From the NCBI RefSeq assembly GCF_036884655.1, contig NC_088339.1, positions 22,667,501 through 22,731,500 of the forward strand: a stretch of DNA of 64,000 nt, given 5' to 3'. Position 1 is the first letter of the stretch, and each line of letters opens with the position of its first letter. This document shows, in pieces, positions 34,195-46,900 of this stretch. The notes below the pieces were generated by a model, which worked only from the letters and a program-made list of their open reading frames with translations, was not told where the DNA came from and ran no database searches. Both the position numbers and the translations under genes were made by a program. This DNA is from Musa acuminata AAA Group (Eukaryota > Streptophyta > Magnoliopsida > Zingiberales > Musaceae).

Positions 34195-36165
34195 ATGAAA
34201 GCGGTTGGCGGGTACGGCGGAGGCGTGGCGTCGCCTGGGTCGGTGTCTTCGGTGTCAAAGGCAGCGGCAGCAACGGCGGAGGCAGAGGAGGATTTGGTGG
34301 TGGAGGACGTCGGAAGAGGAGCGATGGGGGAGGCGGAGGCAGAAGTGGCGAATGTCGATCATGCTGAGGAGGAGGAGGAGGAGGAGGAGGAGGAGGAGCT
34401 GGAGCTGGGGCTGACCCTGGGGGCGGCGAAGAGGGGGAAGGCGACGCCTGCGATGTGGGGGCCGTGCTGCCGCATCCTGACGGCAAAGGACTTCCCGCCC
34501 CTGGCGTCCCTTGCTTCACCGAGGTCTCCCTCCGCCTCCTCCGTGTCGTCGTCCTCCGGCACCAACCTGGGCGGGGGCGGGACCGGGACGGGAGTCGCCG
34601 GGACAAAGCGGGCGGCGGAATCCATCTCCCCCGACGTCGGTAGCTCCCCTCATCCTCCCAGGTAAACCCAATCTTCCTTCTCTGTCTCTTCTTTCTTGCT
34701 CTTCACGTTAGGTGTTCTTTTTACTGCAAATGACTTGATCCGAAAAACCTCCTGCTTTTATTCTCTTAGTGCTTCTCGTAAAGGCTTTGGCACTCTTAGA
34801 ACCAGCAAAAAGAGGAACAGTAAGGGGAAAAAAAAACGATCTTTGTTTATCACATCCTTCAGGCTTTTGCTGTTGATGTCTGGTAAAAGGGTTGCGTTCT
34901 CTTAATCTTTAGATTGATACCGAAAAAAATTGATGTGTTGGAGCAGTCAGGTGGTGGTGGGATGGCCGCCCATCAGGGCGTTCAGGATGAACAGCTTGTT
35001 CAACCATTTCAAAGACAACGCCCCCGAGGTTGATGCTGCCGTTGCTGTCAAGAAGGCCATCGTCCCCAGCAGGGCAGGCAATGACAGCCAACATCAGGGG
35101 AGTAGAGGAAAAGTAATGAGGAGATCATTCTTCGTCAAAGTGAAGATGGACGGCGACCCTATTGGGAGGAAGGTGGATCTCGATGCTCATCACTCTTATG
35201 AGGCCCTCGCAGACGCGCTGGAGCTCATGTTTCATAAGCCCACCAAGGCCTCTGCCCTTGCGGTCTCTGTCGGTAAGTTCATTACCATGCATAATGTTCA
35301 CAATTGCAGAGTTCAGGATCAGAGTGGGAATTTCTTGTTCTAATTTAGATATGCCATGATCTGATCTGCCTATATGTCCAGCATAAGAAATTGTATCAAA
35401 CCAGAGATCATCTAAATCCTTTGCTAGCAATGTTGGAATGTGATGGGGTTATAATTTCAGTGGTGTGGATGATGGCAGATGGGGCAAAGATTTCAAATTT
35501 GTTGGATGGCTCTTCTGGGTTTGCTCTTACTTATGAAGACAAGGATGGGGATTGGATGCTGGTTGGAGATGTGCCATGGGGGTAAGCCTTCTTTGCACTT
35601 CACACTGATACCAGTCTAGTCTAGTGATACATAAACCCTCGTATACATTAAAAGTCCAGGAATCATCTTACTTATGAATTCATCATTCGAGATCGATTGT
35701 TCTATGGTTCTAAGATATACTATTGATCTTGTTGCACTATCTCGGTCTTAGTTTTCTCTGTCAAAATATTATCTCGTACTGCAGTGATCTGAACCAGTTT
35801 TGACATCCTGCTTTGCAGAATGTTCTTGGAAACAGTCAAGAGGCTTAGAATTATGAGGACCTCAGATGCAAATGGGCTTAGCAAATCAGTTCATTTCGGG
35901 AAGGTGAGGTGCAGTCCTTTTTCTCGTATAGCGAATAAATCAATTATCAGTTGGGTTCATTGCTAATCTGATTAAAGGGAAAACTCAAATTATTATTTTC
36001 TGTCAAGTCTTTCTGTATGGGACTTCTGATCCATGATTTGTATTTGCCTAATGGGACTGCATAGGCCTCATAACTTATTTCGTTTGGACTTGGATGCAGC
36101 ACCAAGATTTCTATCGCCAGCGGAATGATAGGAAACATCCTGCCTATGGTCTTCAACCAGAGTGA
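34195..36165 (+). CDS. Aux/IAA auxin-response repressor
   Basis: Five exons at 34195-34661, 34947-35272, 35479-35581, 35819-35903 and 36100-36165 join in phase to give 348 residues, near the upper end for the family. Domain I is the EAR repression motif LELGLTLG (about residues 69-76), directly after a run of eleven Glu. Domain II is the auxin degron [11 protein letters not shown], with GWPPI at 161-165, the site recognised by TIR1/AFB receptors with auxin. The C-terminal PB1 domain (old domains III/IV) starts near residue 216 with FFVKVKMDG, has the basic-face Lys222, and the acidic OPCA segment [14 protein letters not shown] at 285-298. Such proteins recruit TOPLESS and block auxin response factors until auxin triggers their degradation. 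The degron with GWPPIR resembles IAA26/IAA18-type and rice GWPP(V/I)RAFRMN members. The start is the ATG at 34195; the frame upstream has no ATG. Confidence 0.95.
34366..34398 (+). repeat. Coding GAG repeat (poly-Glu, 11 codons) in the Aux/IAA gene
   Basis: Eleven consecutive GAG codons precede the EAR motif. A triplet run in coding DNA is a likely site of length variation between alleles without frame loss. Confidence 0.9.
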
Positions 36166-37905
36166 AGAGAAGGAAGACGGACTGTGGAGTATATAGCAAA
36201 TAGGAGAAATTGAAATGAAAGAAAAGCATAGAAGAGCGAAGATCAAGTTTTCTTTCAAGTTGAAATCATTTGCATCGTTTTGGCCCTACTGATAGATAAA
36301 TCGTATTTTGGAGAGTTGCCCATTTTGTTGGGTGGTTTGATGAGGTAAGTAGACCAATATGCTTATGACTGCTGCGTAGTCATTCATGCCAATCACCGGT
36401 GCATGCCATGATATTTCAATACTGTAAATATTACCCACGCCTGTTTCATCTCTGAATGAAATTGTAGAACAAGCTGTAGTTGCATTCAATATCGTTTAAC
36501 GTTCATCGTAGTATGGTGGTGGCTTGAATTGTTCTCATGAAGCAGTGTATGTTCATCGTTTATTATGTGTAAATAAACAGGAAGGTTAAGTATCCCCGAG
36601 ATAAAAGTATTCTCTTATGAATCTGAAAATTTTTTTTACGACTCTTCTTCCTACAGCTATGGAACAAGGAACTGTAGAATGACGCCATTGATTCACGACA
36701 GTGAGGCTTCTGATCACTGCCACCTCCTTCAAATGGTCATTGTTGATCATCTCAGAGTTGCTATGATTGTAGCACATCAAGATCGCCTCTTTCCCCTCTG
36801 CAAGGCCTATCATGGCGATGACCAAGAGTTCCACTATCATGATGAACGAAGAAAACAATATTGATGATAATAAAAGATATTTAGAATATTAGAGGAAAAC
36901 GAGAACACAGAATAAGAAAATTATTAAGTAAGAATCATCATTCGAGAAAAACCCAAAAGAGATTTTTTTTCAAAAAATTTCACCCAACACATAAAACATT
37001 TATAAAACATATTATCTTCATCGCTAATGAAGTTTTTCTATTTAAAACAAATACCTTTTGGATATATATTGGTTGATGATCTAACAAATGTCAATAAAAC
37101 TTTCTTACAAGTAAAACTATCGCTCTTAAGACTTGCTAAAAATAAAAAGGTAATTATAATATTATGTAATATCACTTCCCTGAAGGTGTGCTTAGAGGAA
37201 AATGCAATCCATGACCGCCGAGTCAAGTCTTCCAAGAAAAAAAAGGCATTCCTAGGCCCCATGATGCATAGCGAAACTCATGCATATCACAATACACGGC
37301 ATGAGCCAAAAACTTTAGGTATCACGGAGCTAAAAAAGAACCATAATTTCAAATACACAACAACGTCACCAAGAATAGAATGGCATGACGACCCAGCATA
37401 TCCAAGTTCTTGAACATTTTTGTGTTAAACTCATCGAGGGTTCAAATAAATGCAAAGACAATGGGACAGTCAAGTATCAAGCTCACCGTGGTGGGAGTCT
37501 GTAAATCAAAGACTTGGATCCAGATTCAGATCTAGAATAAACTTCCCGTCAGATGTTGCAACCAGATCCATCCAGATTTTTAGTTAATACATTACCTTGG
37601 TTAAATCCAGCAAATATACATACTACAAAACACTTGGAACACTGATCAGAATGGACTAGTTCGCCATCATGTAGATTTTCTTTTCCACGTTACACAAGCA
37701 TCTACTCTAGGATTTGCTGAGACTGATTTAAGATTCAATATTTGTTTACAGAATATTCAGTAGGTTGAAAACTTGGCATCTCAAGTATTTGCTCTCAGGT
37801 GGATAATAATAATCCGGAGATGCATGATTTCATTTTCAAGTTACATATCCATCTGTGGTGACAGGCGAAGAGCGTGGCAGCTCACGCTAACAGACAAACA
37901 CTTTT
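36166..37905. other. Intergenic region between convergent Aux/IAA and NUP93 genes
   Basis: The two genes point toward each other, so this stretch must hold both 3' UTRs. No further gene is recognised. ORFs are short and unconserved, and the part 36850-37250 is AT-rich. Confidence 0.45.
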
Positions 37906-40900
37906 TCATATGCTTTGAGCAACCTTCTCGATCAAGTCCTGTGGCCAGTTTCTGTTCATGTTGTTCGCTACTAAATTTGCAATCTGCATCTCAAATTATA
38001 CAGATTAACAACCACTGTTGAACAAGCAAAGGCAGAGACAAAGGTGTATGTGAAGTATAAGCACTTAACATAAACAAGTTGTTGACATGACAAAGATTCA
38101 GATTTATGTTCTTCAATATGATGATTCTCCTTCCTACCAATGAAAAATATACGCATGACTTGAAGAAGTTCAACATTCCGAAGGGCAATATGTAATTAGC
38201 AAAGATGAACAAATAATTGGGAACATGTTAAATTTTCTGAAGCAACAGAAAAATGCTGCATGAATTTATACGGGCCCCATGGTTAAAACTGTCAATCTAT
38301 AAAGGGGCACACGACACCCTTACAGAAGAAAAGTCTGGGATAACCTTCCACAATACCCAGCTTACAATACTAGAAAACCACAGCTGGCCTTAAATTGATC
38401 ATACCTATTTTTTGGACAAATTCTTAAAGCTAAAATTTTCCTGATTTAAGAATGATTCTGGAATGACCTAATCAAAAGGACAGCCAGGCACAACTTTAAT
38501 ATATTGAATTTTTGTGCAGGGAGGAGAACAAGTTCCAAAATAAGGCGACCATGTTGATCCCCTCCCTTTACACATTTCACTAATAATTAACAGGGATCCA
38601 TGACATAAAAGTCATTGACAACATTGGACTTCAGATAGGATACTAGTAATAAGTTTAAGTCTGTAATTTTGACAAAGGGTATGTACACAGATAGGATATT
38701 TACCTTGGACTTCAGCGCACGCAGCGTTCCATCAGTATCTTTAACATTGTCCAGACAATTAAGAGTGATTTTAAGAAGATGTGGCACACATGCTTGGACA
38801 TGTGGGGACAATTTCTGGAAAACATCATAGTGAATATCAGGTACTCGAGGATTCAGCGGCAGGAATGGGATCTTAATGATCTCCCTCAAAGCATCAACAT
38901 GCTGGCCAGCTCTAGCTAGCTTACTGATATGTAGAATAGCTTCAAGCTGCCGTAACACTGTTTGCTGTTCGGAAACTGGTTCCTTTTCTTGAAGGCTACA
39001 AGTGAAAAAATGACATGGTTAAAGGTTATGGTCGATGACGACGACATACTCATTATATAATGACATATAATAGAGTTAAATCAGAGAATGCAAGGGGATA
39101 AATTTTCTGAAAATCTTAAATGAGAACAGAAAATCATAAAATATGTATTTACTATGTAAAGATGAAAATTGTTCTTGCAAAACCAAATATTTGTATAGAT
39201 AGTATAAAAAGTTTTTAAAATTTTCCAAACGTTTTGTGTAGTTTGTTCAGCCTATCATTGCAGTCAACACCACCACTGCCACGGCCACTGTTACTGGCAT
39301 TGCCTCCACCACTGCCACTAGTGGTTTCAAACACTTGCTAGTGTTCTCGTCAACCGCTTGCTACTAGTAGCTATATCTAACATCTGCTTCAATTCCTAGT
39401 CCCACCACATGGTTTTATTTTATGCTGATAAACATGATTTTAACTCAAATACATTGATATAACACCAGCCACAACAAGGTAATAATCATATCAAAAGTAA
39501 ATGAGAAAGGGAATCCCAGAACATTTTTCAATTATGACCATGCCAAACCCCACCTATTACATTCAGAAATTTGAGAATTTAAATGAAAGCCCACCTATCC
39601 ACTGGTTCCTAAAACCAAGTGCTCACTAGCATCTGTAGTTTGAGCTCAAATGACAGATAACTAAGCTGCAATAATTGTCAAAAAATGTGTCCCACTGATG
39701 TTCATGTATGGGAAAAAAAATGTTCATGTATTGTAACAATCGTCAAGTATTTTCAGAAGCAACAGACAATAAATTTAAGGAAACATGAAATCTTCTGAAA
39801 GGAATTGCAGAAAATGTTTATGCTGGTTTTTTTCATGACAAAGGCAAACAAGAATATAGAGATTAGAGTTCACAAAGTGCACATGTATATTTATGTAATT
39901 GAAGAAAGTGTTTTAATTAATTGAGAAGCCATAACAACAGCAACACTTGCAGTCCTTTTAAAGATAAGAAAAAAAAAAGTGATATAATATCAATTACATG
40001 GAAGAAATAATCTTGTTTTGGCTTTATAAACAGCTGAAATAACCAGAAAGAAAACAAGACATAAGATGAAATGTTCATGTATTGTAACAATCGTCAAGTA
40101 TTTTCAGAAGCAACAGACAATAAATTTAAGGAAACATGAAATCTTCTGAAAGGAATTGCAGAAAATGTTTATGCTGGTTTTTTTCATGACAAAGGCAAAC
40201 AAGAATATAGAGATTAGAGTTCACAAAGTGCACATGTATATTTATGTAATTGAAGAAAGTGTTTTAATTAATTGAGAAGCCATAACAACAGCAACACTTG
40301 CAGTCCTTTTAAAGATAAGAAAAAAAAAAGTGATATAATATCAATTACATGGAAGAAATAATCTTGTTTTGGCTTTATAAACAGCTGAAATAACCAGAAA
40401 GAAAACAAGACATAAGATGAAATGTTCATGTATTGTAACAATCGTCAAGTATTTTCAGAAGCAACAGACAATAAATTTAAGGAAACATGAAATCTTCTGA
40501 AAGGAATTGCAGAAAATGTTTATGCTGGTTTTTTTCATGACAAAGGCAAACAAGAATATAGAGATTAGAGTTCACAAAGTGCACATGTATATTTATGTAA
40601 TTGAAGAAAGTGTTTTAATTAATTGAGAAGCCATAACAACAGCAACACTTGCAGTCCTTTTAAAGATAAGAAAAAAAAAAGTGATATAATATCAATTACA
40701 TGGAAGAAATAATCTTGTTTTGGCTTTATAAACAGCTGAAATAACCAGAAAGAAAACAAGACATAAGATGAAGCAGAAATTAGCCAAATAAAATCAAAAT
40801 AATTCTTCATGGTGTTAAATAAGATATGATATGTTGATTCCTGACAGGATAGGTAAATAAATATATGGATAAACAAGCATGGAAAGTTAAAAGTTTAATC

Positions 40901-43900
40901 TAACACAAACTAAGAGAAATACAGATCCATACAAAATACATATATCTGCATCATAAATGTTAGATAACTGAAATTGAAGGTTTCATTATCGAGGGCAACC
41001 TGACTCCAGAAGAATATTTAAAGTTCTCCAAAATGTCATTGCCTGACTGAATTAGACTAGCAGCTCGACTTTCACCATCTAACCTTCCACGTGACATGGC
41101 ACAGATCACATCTGAGAGACACTTATTGACAGTTTCCAGTGCTACTGAAAATGCTCCAACTCTCTTGTGGATTTCTACAGACTGAAAATTACAACGAGGA
41201 GAACATGTTGATGTTATGTAAAAAAAATGACAAAAATCAATTAAAATAGTTTCTACCACAGAAACTATGATAATATTAACTGACAAATGTCAGCTAATAC
41301 AAACCACTGCAAATCACATTGCAAGACACATGTACAGCTGCATATGCATATGCTACCGTAATATCTTACTCTTTTGATCCATAAATTAACATTCTAGCAT
41401 GGAACATCTACAAAAGTTACTTTCTGCATACATTTTGCTGCCAACGAACACAATAGACATTCCTGTTGTTGACATTTTTACTCTTCCATATATGTTGAAT
41501 GACTAAGCAAGAGGAAATGGCCTGACAAATTGGGGAGGCTTGCAACCCAGAATGATATGAAACTGTTGTTGATCATATTATTTAATAGATTATTAACTGC
41601 TGAAACATTCTTAGAAAACTTAAATTGTCCCAATGGTCTAACAAGCTGAATAAATGCTTCAACTGATCTAGAATGTATATAGAAGAGACCCCCTTCGCTA
41701 CCTATCCTCTGCCTCCAATGAAACAGAAGAAAAGAAAATCTTTTCTGCAACGACACTAGCACTTTAGAAAGTACAGACATCAGAACTAATCAACAGTTAA
41801 CTGCCACTATCCTTCGACTTAGTGTATGACAGATTCAATTGGACCTCCACAAGAAAAGGAACAGTACCATTAGTACTGTAGCATCTAATGTATCATCAGT
41901 GACATGCACTGCTTTCATATCGTACTCCAGCAACCCCCAAAAGCATGTATATGACATACTATCAAATCATGTAACCTTTTCTGGCACCTGCTGCAATTGT
42001 GTTTTGCAGCCCGTGGCCACTTTTAATTTTAGCACATCAACCATTTTGTTAGAGTAAACATTATCTGGAAAACCACTAGTAATTGCCAAGTGACAAAACT
42101 ACAATGGTTCATACACCAGGTTCTTCTCCCATCGAATTCATAATACTAGATACTATCTAACATACGAAAAAATTAAGCCTCTAGTCATCAACATCTGAGC
42201 AGATCATTTGTTAAGAAGTAATGTTTTGACCAGCCAACTTCTTGATCTATGTTGTGATTTGGTTATGAAAGAGAGCTACAGCAAGCAAATGAACTAACAA
42301 TCCAGTAAATGCATAAAAAGCTATTTCAGCAACATTTGATTATACAAGGATGCTAATTAATGAAAATACTCTCTTTATTTCCAAAAAAATTGGCATGATA
42401 TAGCAGAAAACAGACTGAGATGTCAATATGTGTAAAAAAGGGAGATACTTTGTCATAAAGCCCAGCTTCTTGGCATTGACGAGCTGCCTCAAGCAAAAAC
42501 TGTTGTCGGCTATTCCAATCTATAATATATTTACTGAGTGCACCTTCTTCCCCAGTGCCTCTTGGACCAAGTAAAAGAGAGATACCACCATCCTGTAGCA
42601 ATACTTCTGTAAGCAGTTGTCTTAACATCATATTTCGCTGTCTTTGCTGATCACTACTGCCTCTCCCAATCCATGACACTTCTCCTCCACCCATTGCCGC
42701 AGCTGCTTGTGCATAATATTCCAAAGCTAACTCAAGGTTACCTTGACGCAAGTAGACTGAACCATATTGTCGTATTATGCTAGCAACTTCTGCACAAGCA
42801 TCCATAACCCCTATCTTACGGTCAGTTCCAATCCCATCTGAAAGAACTCCATTGTCTGCTAAAGCTATTGATATATGTACAGCATCAACATTGTAGCCCT
42901 CTTCTCCCACTTCTTTAAACAAGTATAGAACTGCTGGAAGAAACTGAATGCTCAAGAGTAGAACATACGGATAAACCAGAGGGTCTTTCCCATTTTTCGT
43001 ATAATATGATGGCTCAAACTTGTTCAAGTAACCTTGAAGATCATCCAGGTTATATGGCACCAAACCCTCACTTAGTACTATAGAAGAGGATCCACCAGGG
43101 CAGTCATGTATTGCTGACAATTTGAACCATAAGAAGTCTTCAATAGTGCCAAAAAGTGATGGCACATCTCTAAGCAACCTCTCTACCTGGCGTCGACTGC
43201 CAGAAATTATAGCATAAAGTAGTAACTTCTTCCTGTCATAACCTGGTCTTCCTGCTCGATCACCCATTCTTAACAATTTTTCACACTCTTCAGATGCAAC
43301 AGCAGCAGTCTCTGGTGACACCGAACCACCGGAAGCAATCCACTCTGCAAGCTGCCAGTTTCACATTCTTAGTAAATTAAACTAAGAGATATTCAACAAT
43401 CAACAATAAGCAGTAGCTACCTGGGGGGCAAATTGGTGGGCAGCACGTGATGATTCAGCAACTTTCTTTGCTTCATCATAATAACCAGTTCTTAAACAGT
43501 AATAAATCTACATAAAAGAAACAAGACCAAATATAATTAGCTAATACAGTCCAATACAAAATAAAAGGACATTTGCATAAAAATCAAGTTGTTAGGTAAA
43601 GTATACCTAGCAAGAGTTAGGAAGAAAATACTTTTCACAAGTGGATGACAAGAAAAATCAGATGTTTAATTGCAATTATAAATTCAGGAATATATATCAC
43701 TGCTATTGATTTGTGTTAACTTCAGTATTTCAAAAAAGAAAAAATCAACCATCAATTTGAGGGACCTTTAAGATAATCATTCTGAACACAATGTTGAGGT
43801 TGGAAGGATAAAAGCAGCAAAGTGTTCTTCAACAGTGATGTAATCTTATCCAAGAGCAATCTTCCCAATAAATGAGCACAAGTTGGACGTAAAGAATATG

Positions 43901-46900
43901 GAAACAGACCAATAGCACATGGCAACAGTCTTGTATGCATAAGCATAATCTAGACAGCAACTAAAATTAATGACTTACAAATATAAAACATAAGGCATAA
44001 AAAATACCTTCAAACTGCTTGATGGCTAAGCTATTAAATGCCATAACCTAAAAAAAAACATAAAAAAATTCTCTTCACAGTGCTTGATGGCTACAAGTGT
44101 TAATGTCAGTAAATGCCCTGAGCTCCTTGTATATTAAATGCCTTCACAGCACCTATTATTATCTCAAAGGCATGTGTTTCCCTTATTATTGTGTAGGCAT
44201 CTCTCTAAATCATCCACCTGGCAGTGCTAACTTCAGATGTTTCATCTATCTCTTTAATTAATTTTAACAAAAAAATCATAAAATAATTCCATTGTAGTTT
44301 CTCTTAAATCGTGAAACAATTCCGTGGTTTCTGTTATAAGTCTGATGTAACTTCATTTCACTTATACACACCCATTTATTCAACTTCGACAACTTGAAGT
44401 TCTTATCCATAAAACACCACCATATTTCCATTGAACTAAAAATTATCCTACCAACAAAATTAGCAGTCCCTTGAGTATATAGCAACATTGGTTTTCAGAA
44501 TTTAGCTACAATCTTGTTATCAATTTTCAGGGTATATGGTTAACCACTGCCACAATTATTGTTAAGAATTAAGATACTTGATCTTGTCTGGTGTTTAGCT
44601 CCATACTAGTTCATCAAGCTAGTAAAAGAACCATGATTTTGAATAGTCTAATTTATCACACAAACTGTAATAAGTGCGCATAGACAGGACATTAAAAGTA
44701 AAAAAAGCAACTTTTCCTATTCCAAGCAGTACTAAATGGATGAGGTGAATAGTAATTTATAAACATTAAGCTACTAGATGCAGATCCATTGAGCAAATAA
44801 ACTCAATATTCAAATGTATGCATATATATACTGAAACATATGCACATGTATAAGCACATGAGAACCTTAAATACTCTTACTAATGCCTTCAATTGACACT
44901 AATAAAGCTCATGTGCAGCTGAGCATTAGGTGAACTATAAAGTCAAATTCATTCGCAGTTGCTAAACTTCAGGTAGAATCATATCCATTTTGAGTTTTGA
45001 AAATTAAGTTCAACTCAAGAAAAAAAAAATCAAGACTGCTAGAGCTTGTAATTTTACACCAGAACTCATAACTTCCAGTTACAAATATCCACAAGCATAA
45101 ACCTTTGTAGTTATATTATATGAATTGCTAGTCCATTAAGATATATAAAAAAATACTTGCACTATTATTTATACACAATGTTAGTGAGACAAATCTTTTC
45201 ATCAAACTCATTTCACGGCAAAATGGAATGAACTTAAGTATGATTATTAGCATGTCTTTCTCTTTTTCTTTTTTTCTCTTTTGCTATGTTACTTTAAGTT
45301 GATTCATTTATATCATTGAAACATGTTACTTCACATCCACAAAACATTATTATCACATCCTTGGCATTCATGTTTGGCTCTGATATCAAATGAACAAGTG
45401 ACTCGTTTTCACCAAAACAGAAGTGAAGATGTGAATAGAAATCACTCAGCTCATTAAAGCTAATAACCAAGCTAAAAGTCACCTGTTGCCAAGTTGTGTC
45501 AATTGGGGGCTGCCTACGAATATCAGTAGTGTCAAAATCCAGCATACCGTGGTCCCTTAACCGCACCTGTTAATAGACAGATGTTAAAAGGGACCACTTA
45601 CATGGAGACCGTATGAAAAAATAAAGAGAGGTGAATAGAATGAACCCGGAGAAATGCTTGAATCTTTTCCAAATTGCCAACAGCTCCACCAAGAGCAGCC
45701 TATCACCGCAAAACAAAGGTATTCTAGTCAAATAGATCATGATATTAAAAAAAAAAATTGATCACGATATAACTACACTAGTATTAAAAAAAAGATACAT
45801 CAAAGAGATAATAGAATGTATATACAATCTTCAAGTCTAGATAAGATATTACCCATCAACTACCAAAAGCAGATAAAGACAACAAATAGATAACTTAGAC
45901 ATGGGAAATGTAGTAAATGATGCACAAATGAGCACTAGGAAATTTTAGACATGTTTATTATTGAAGATTTTCCAACTGTGTGTGTATATATATATGTATG
46001 CATATATATATGTATATATGTATGCTTATATATATGTATATATATATATAGTAAATTAGCTTGCTACCACAAAAGAAAAATCTTCACTCAGAAATTAGTT
46101 TTACATATTTTTGATTTTGAATAAGAAAATCTTTTGTTGCTAATTTTGAAGTTGCCAAAGCTTCTCCAATACTCTTAAGCCTACACATTCACTCGTTTCA
46201 ACAACCACTACTGTCACCACCACAACCAGCCTTCATCACTTTACCAAGACCACCACCGTCACCAACTCACCATCACGATTGCAGTTATTGCTACTACCAC
46301 TGCTGCTGTTACCATCATCATCATCTCCACCAATTCTGTTTTTGCGGCCACTGCCTCAGCTGCCACATGCTACTACCACCAGCATGCCATAGTCACCAAG
46401 ACTACTTAGCACCACCATCATCACCGCCTCTGCCAACACTGTTATTTCCACTGCCATTGTCACTGTTGTTACCACTGATGATACCACACCACTAATCACT
46501 GCCGATACCATCACAACCAGCAGTATTACTCCTTCAACCTGAGCACTAACTCCACCATTGAGACAACATCATGACCGCCAGAACCATCACCACCATGATC
46601 ATTACCACCACTCTTCAGTACCAGTACTAACACCATTACAACTAATGCTACAGCTCACCACCAACACAACTACTGTCAACTGAGGAAAAGTAAGGTTCGA
46701 GGGCAGAACATGGGAGAGGCAAACATCTTTTACATTGCTTTGAGGAGGAACAAGTTCAGAATTTAGATAAACAACAAAGATGAAATCTAAGTAATTGTTT
46801 TTTGAAATTCAACAAGGGAAGTATGCAGTCAAAACACAAGATCAGGCATATTAATAACAAATAAAAAACCTCACACCATGACTAGCTCTCAAGAACTACC

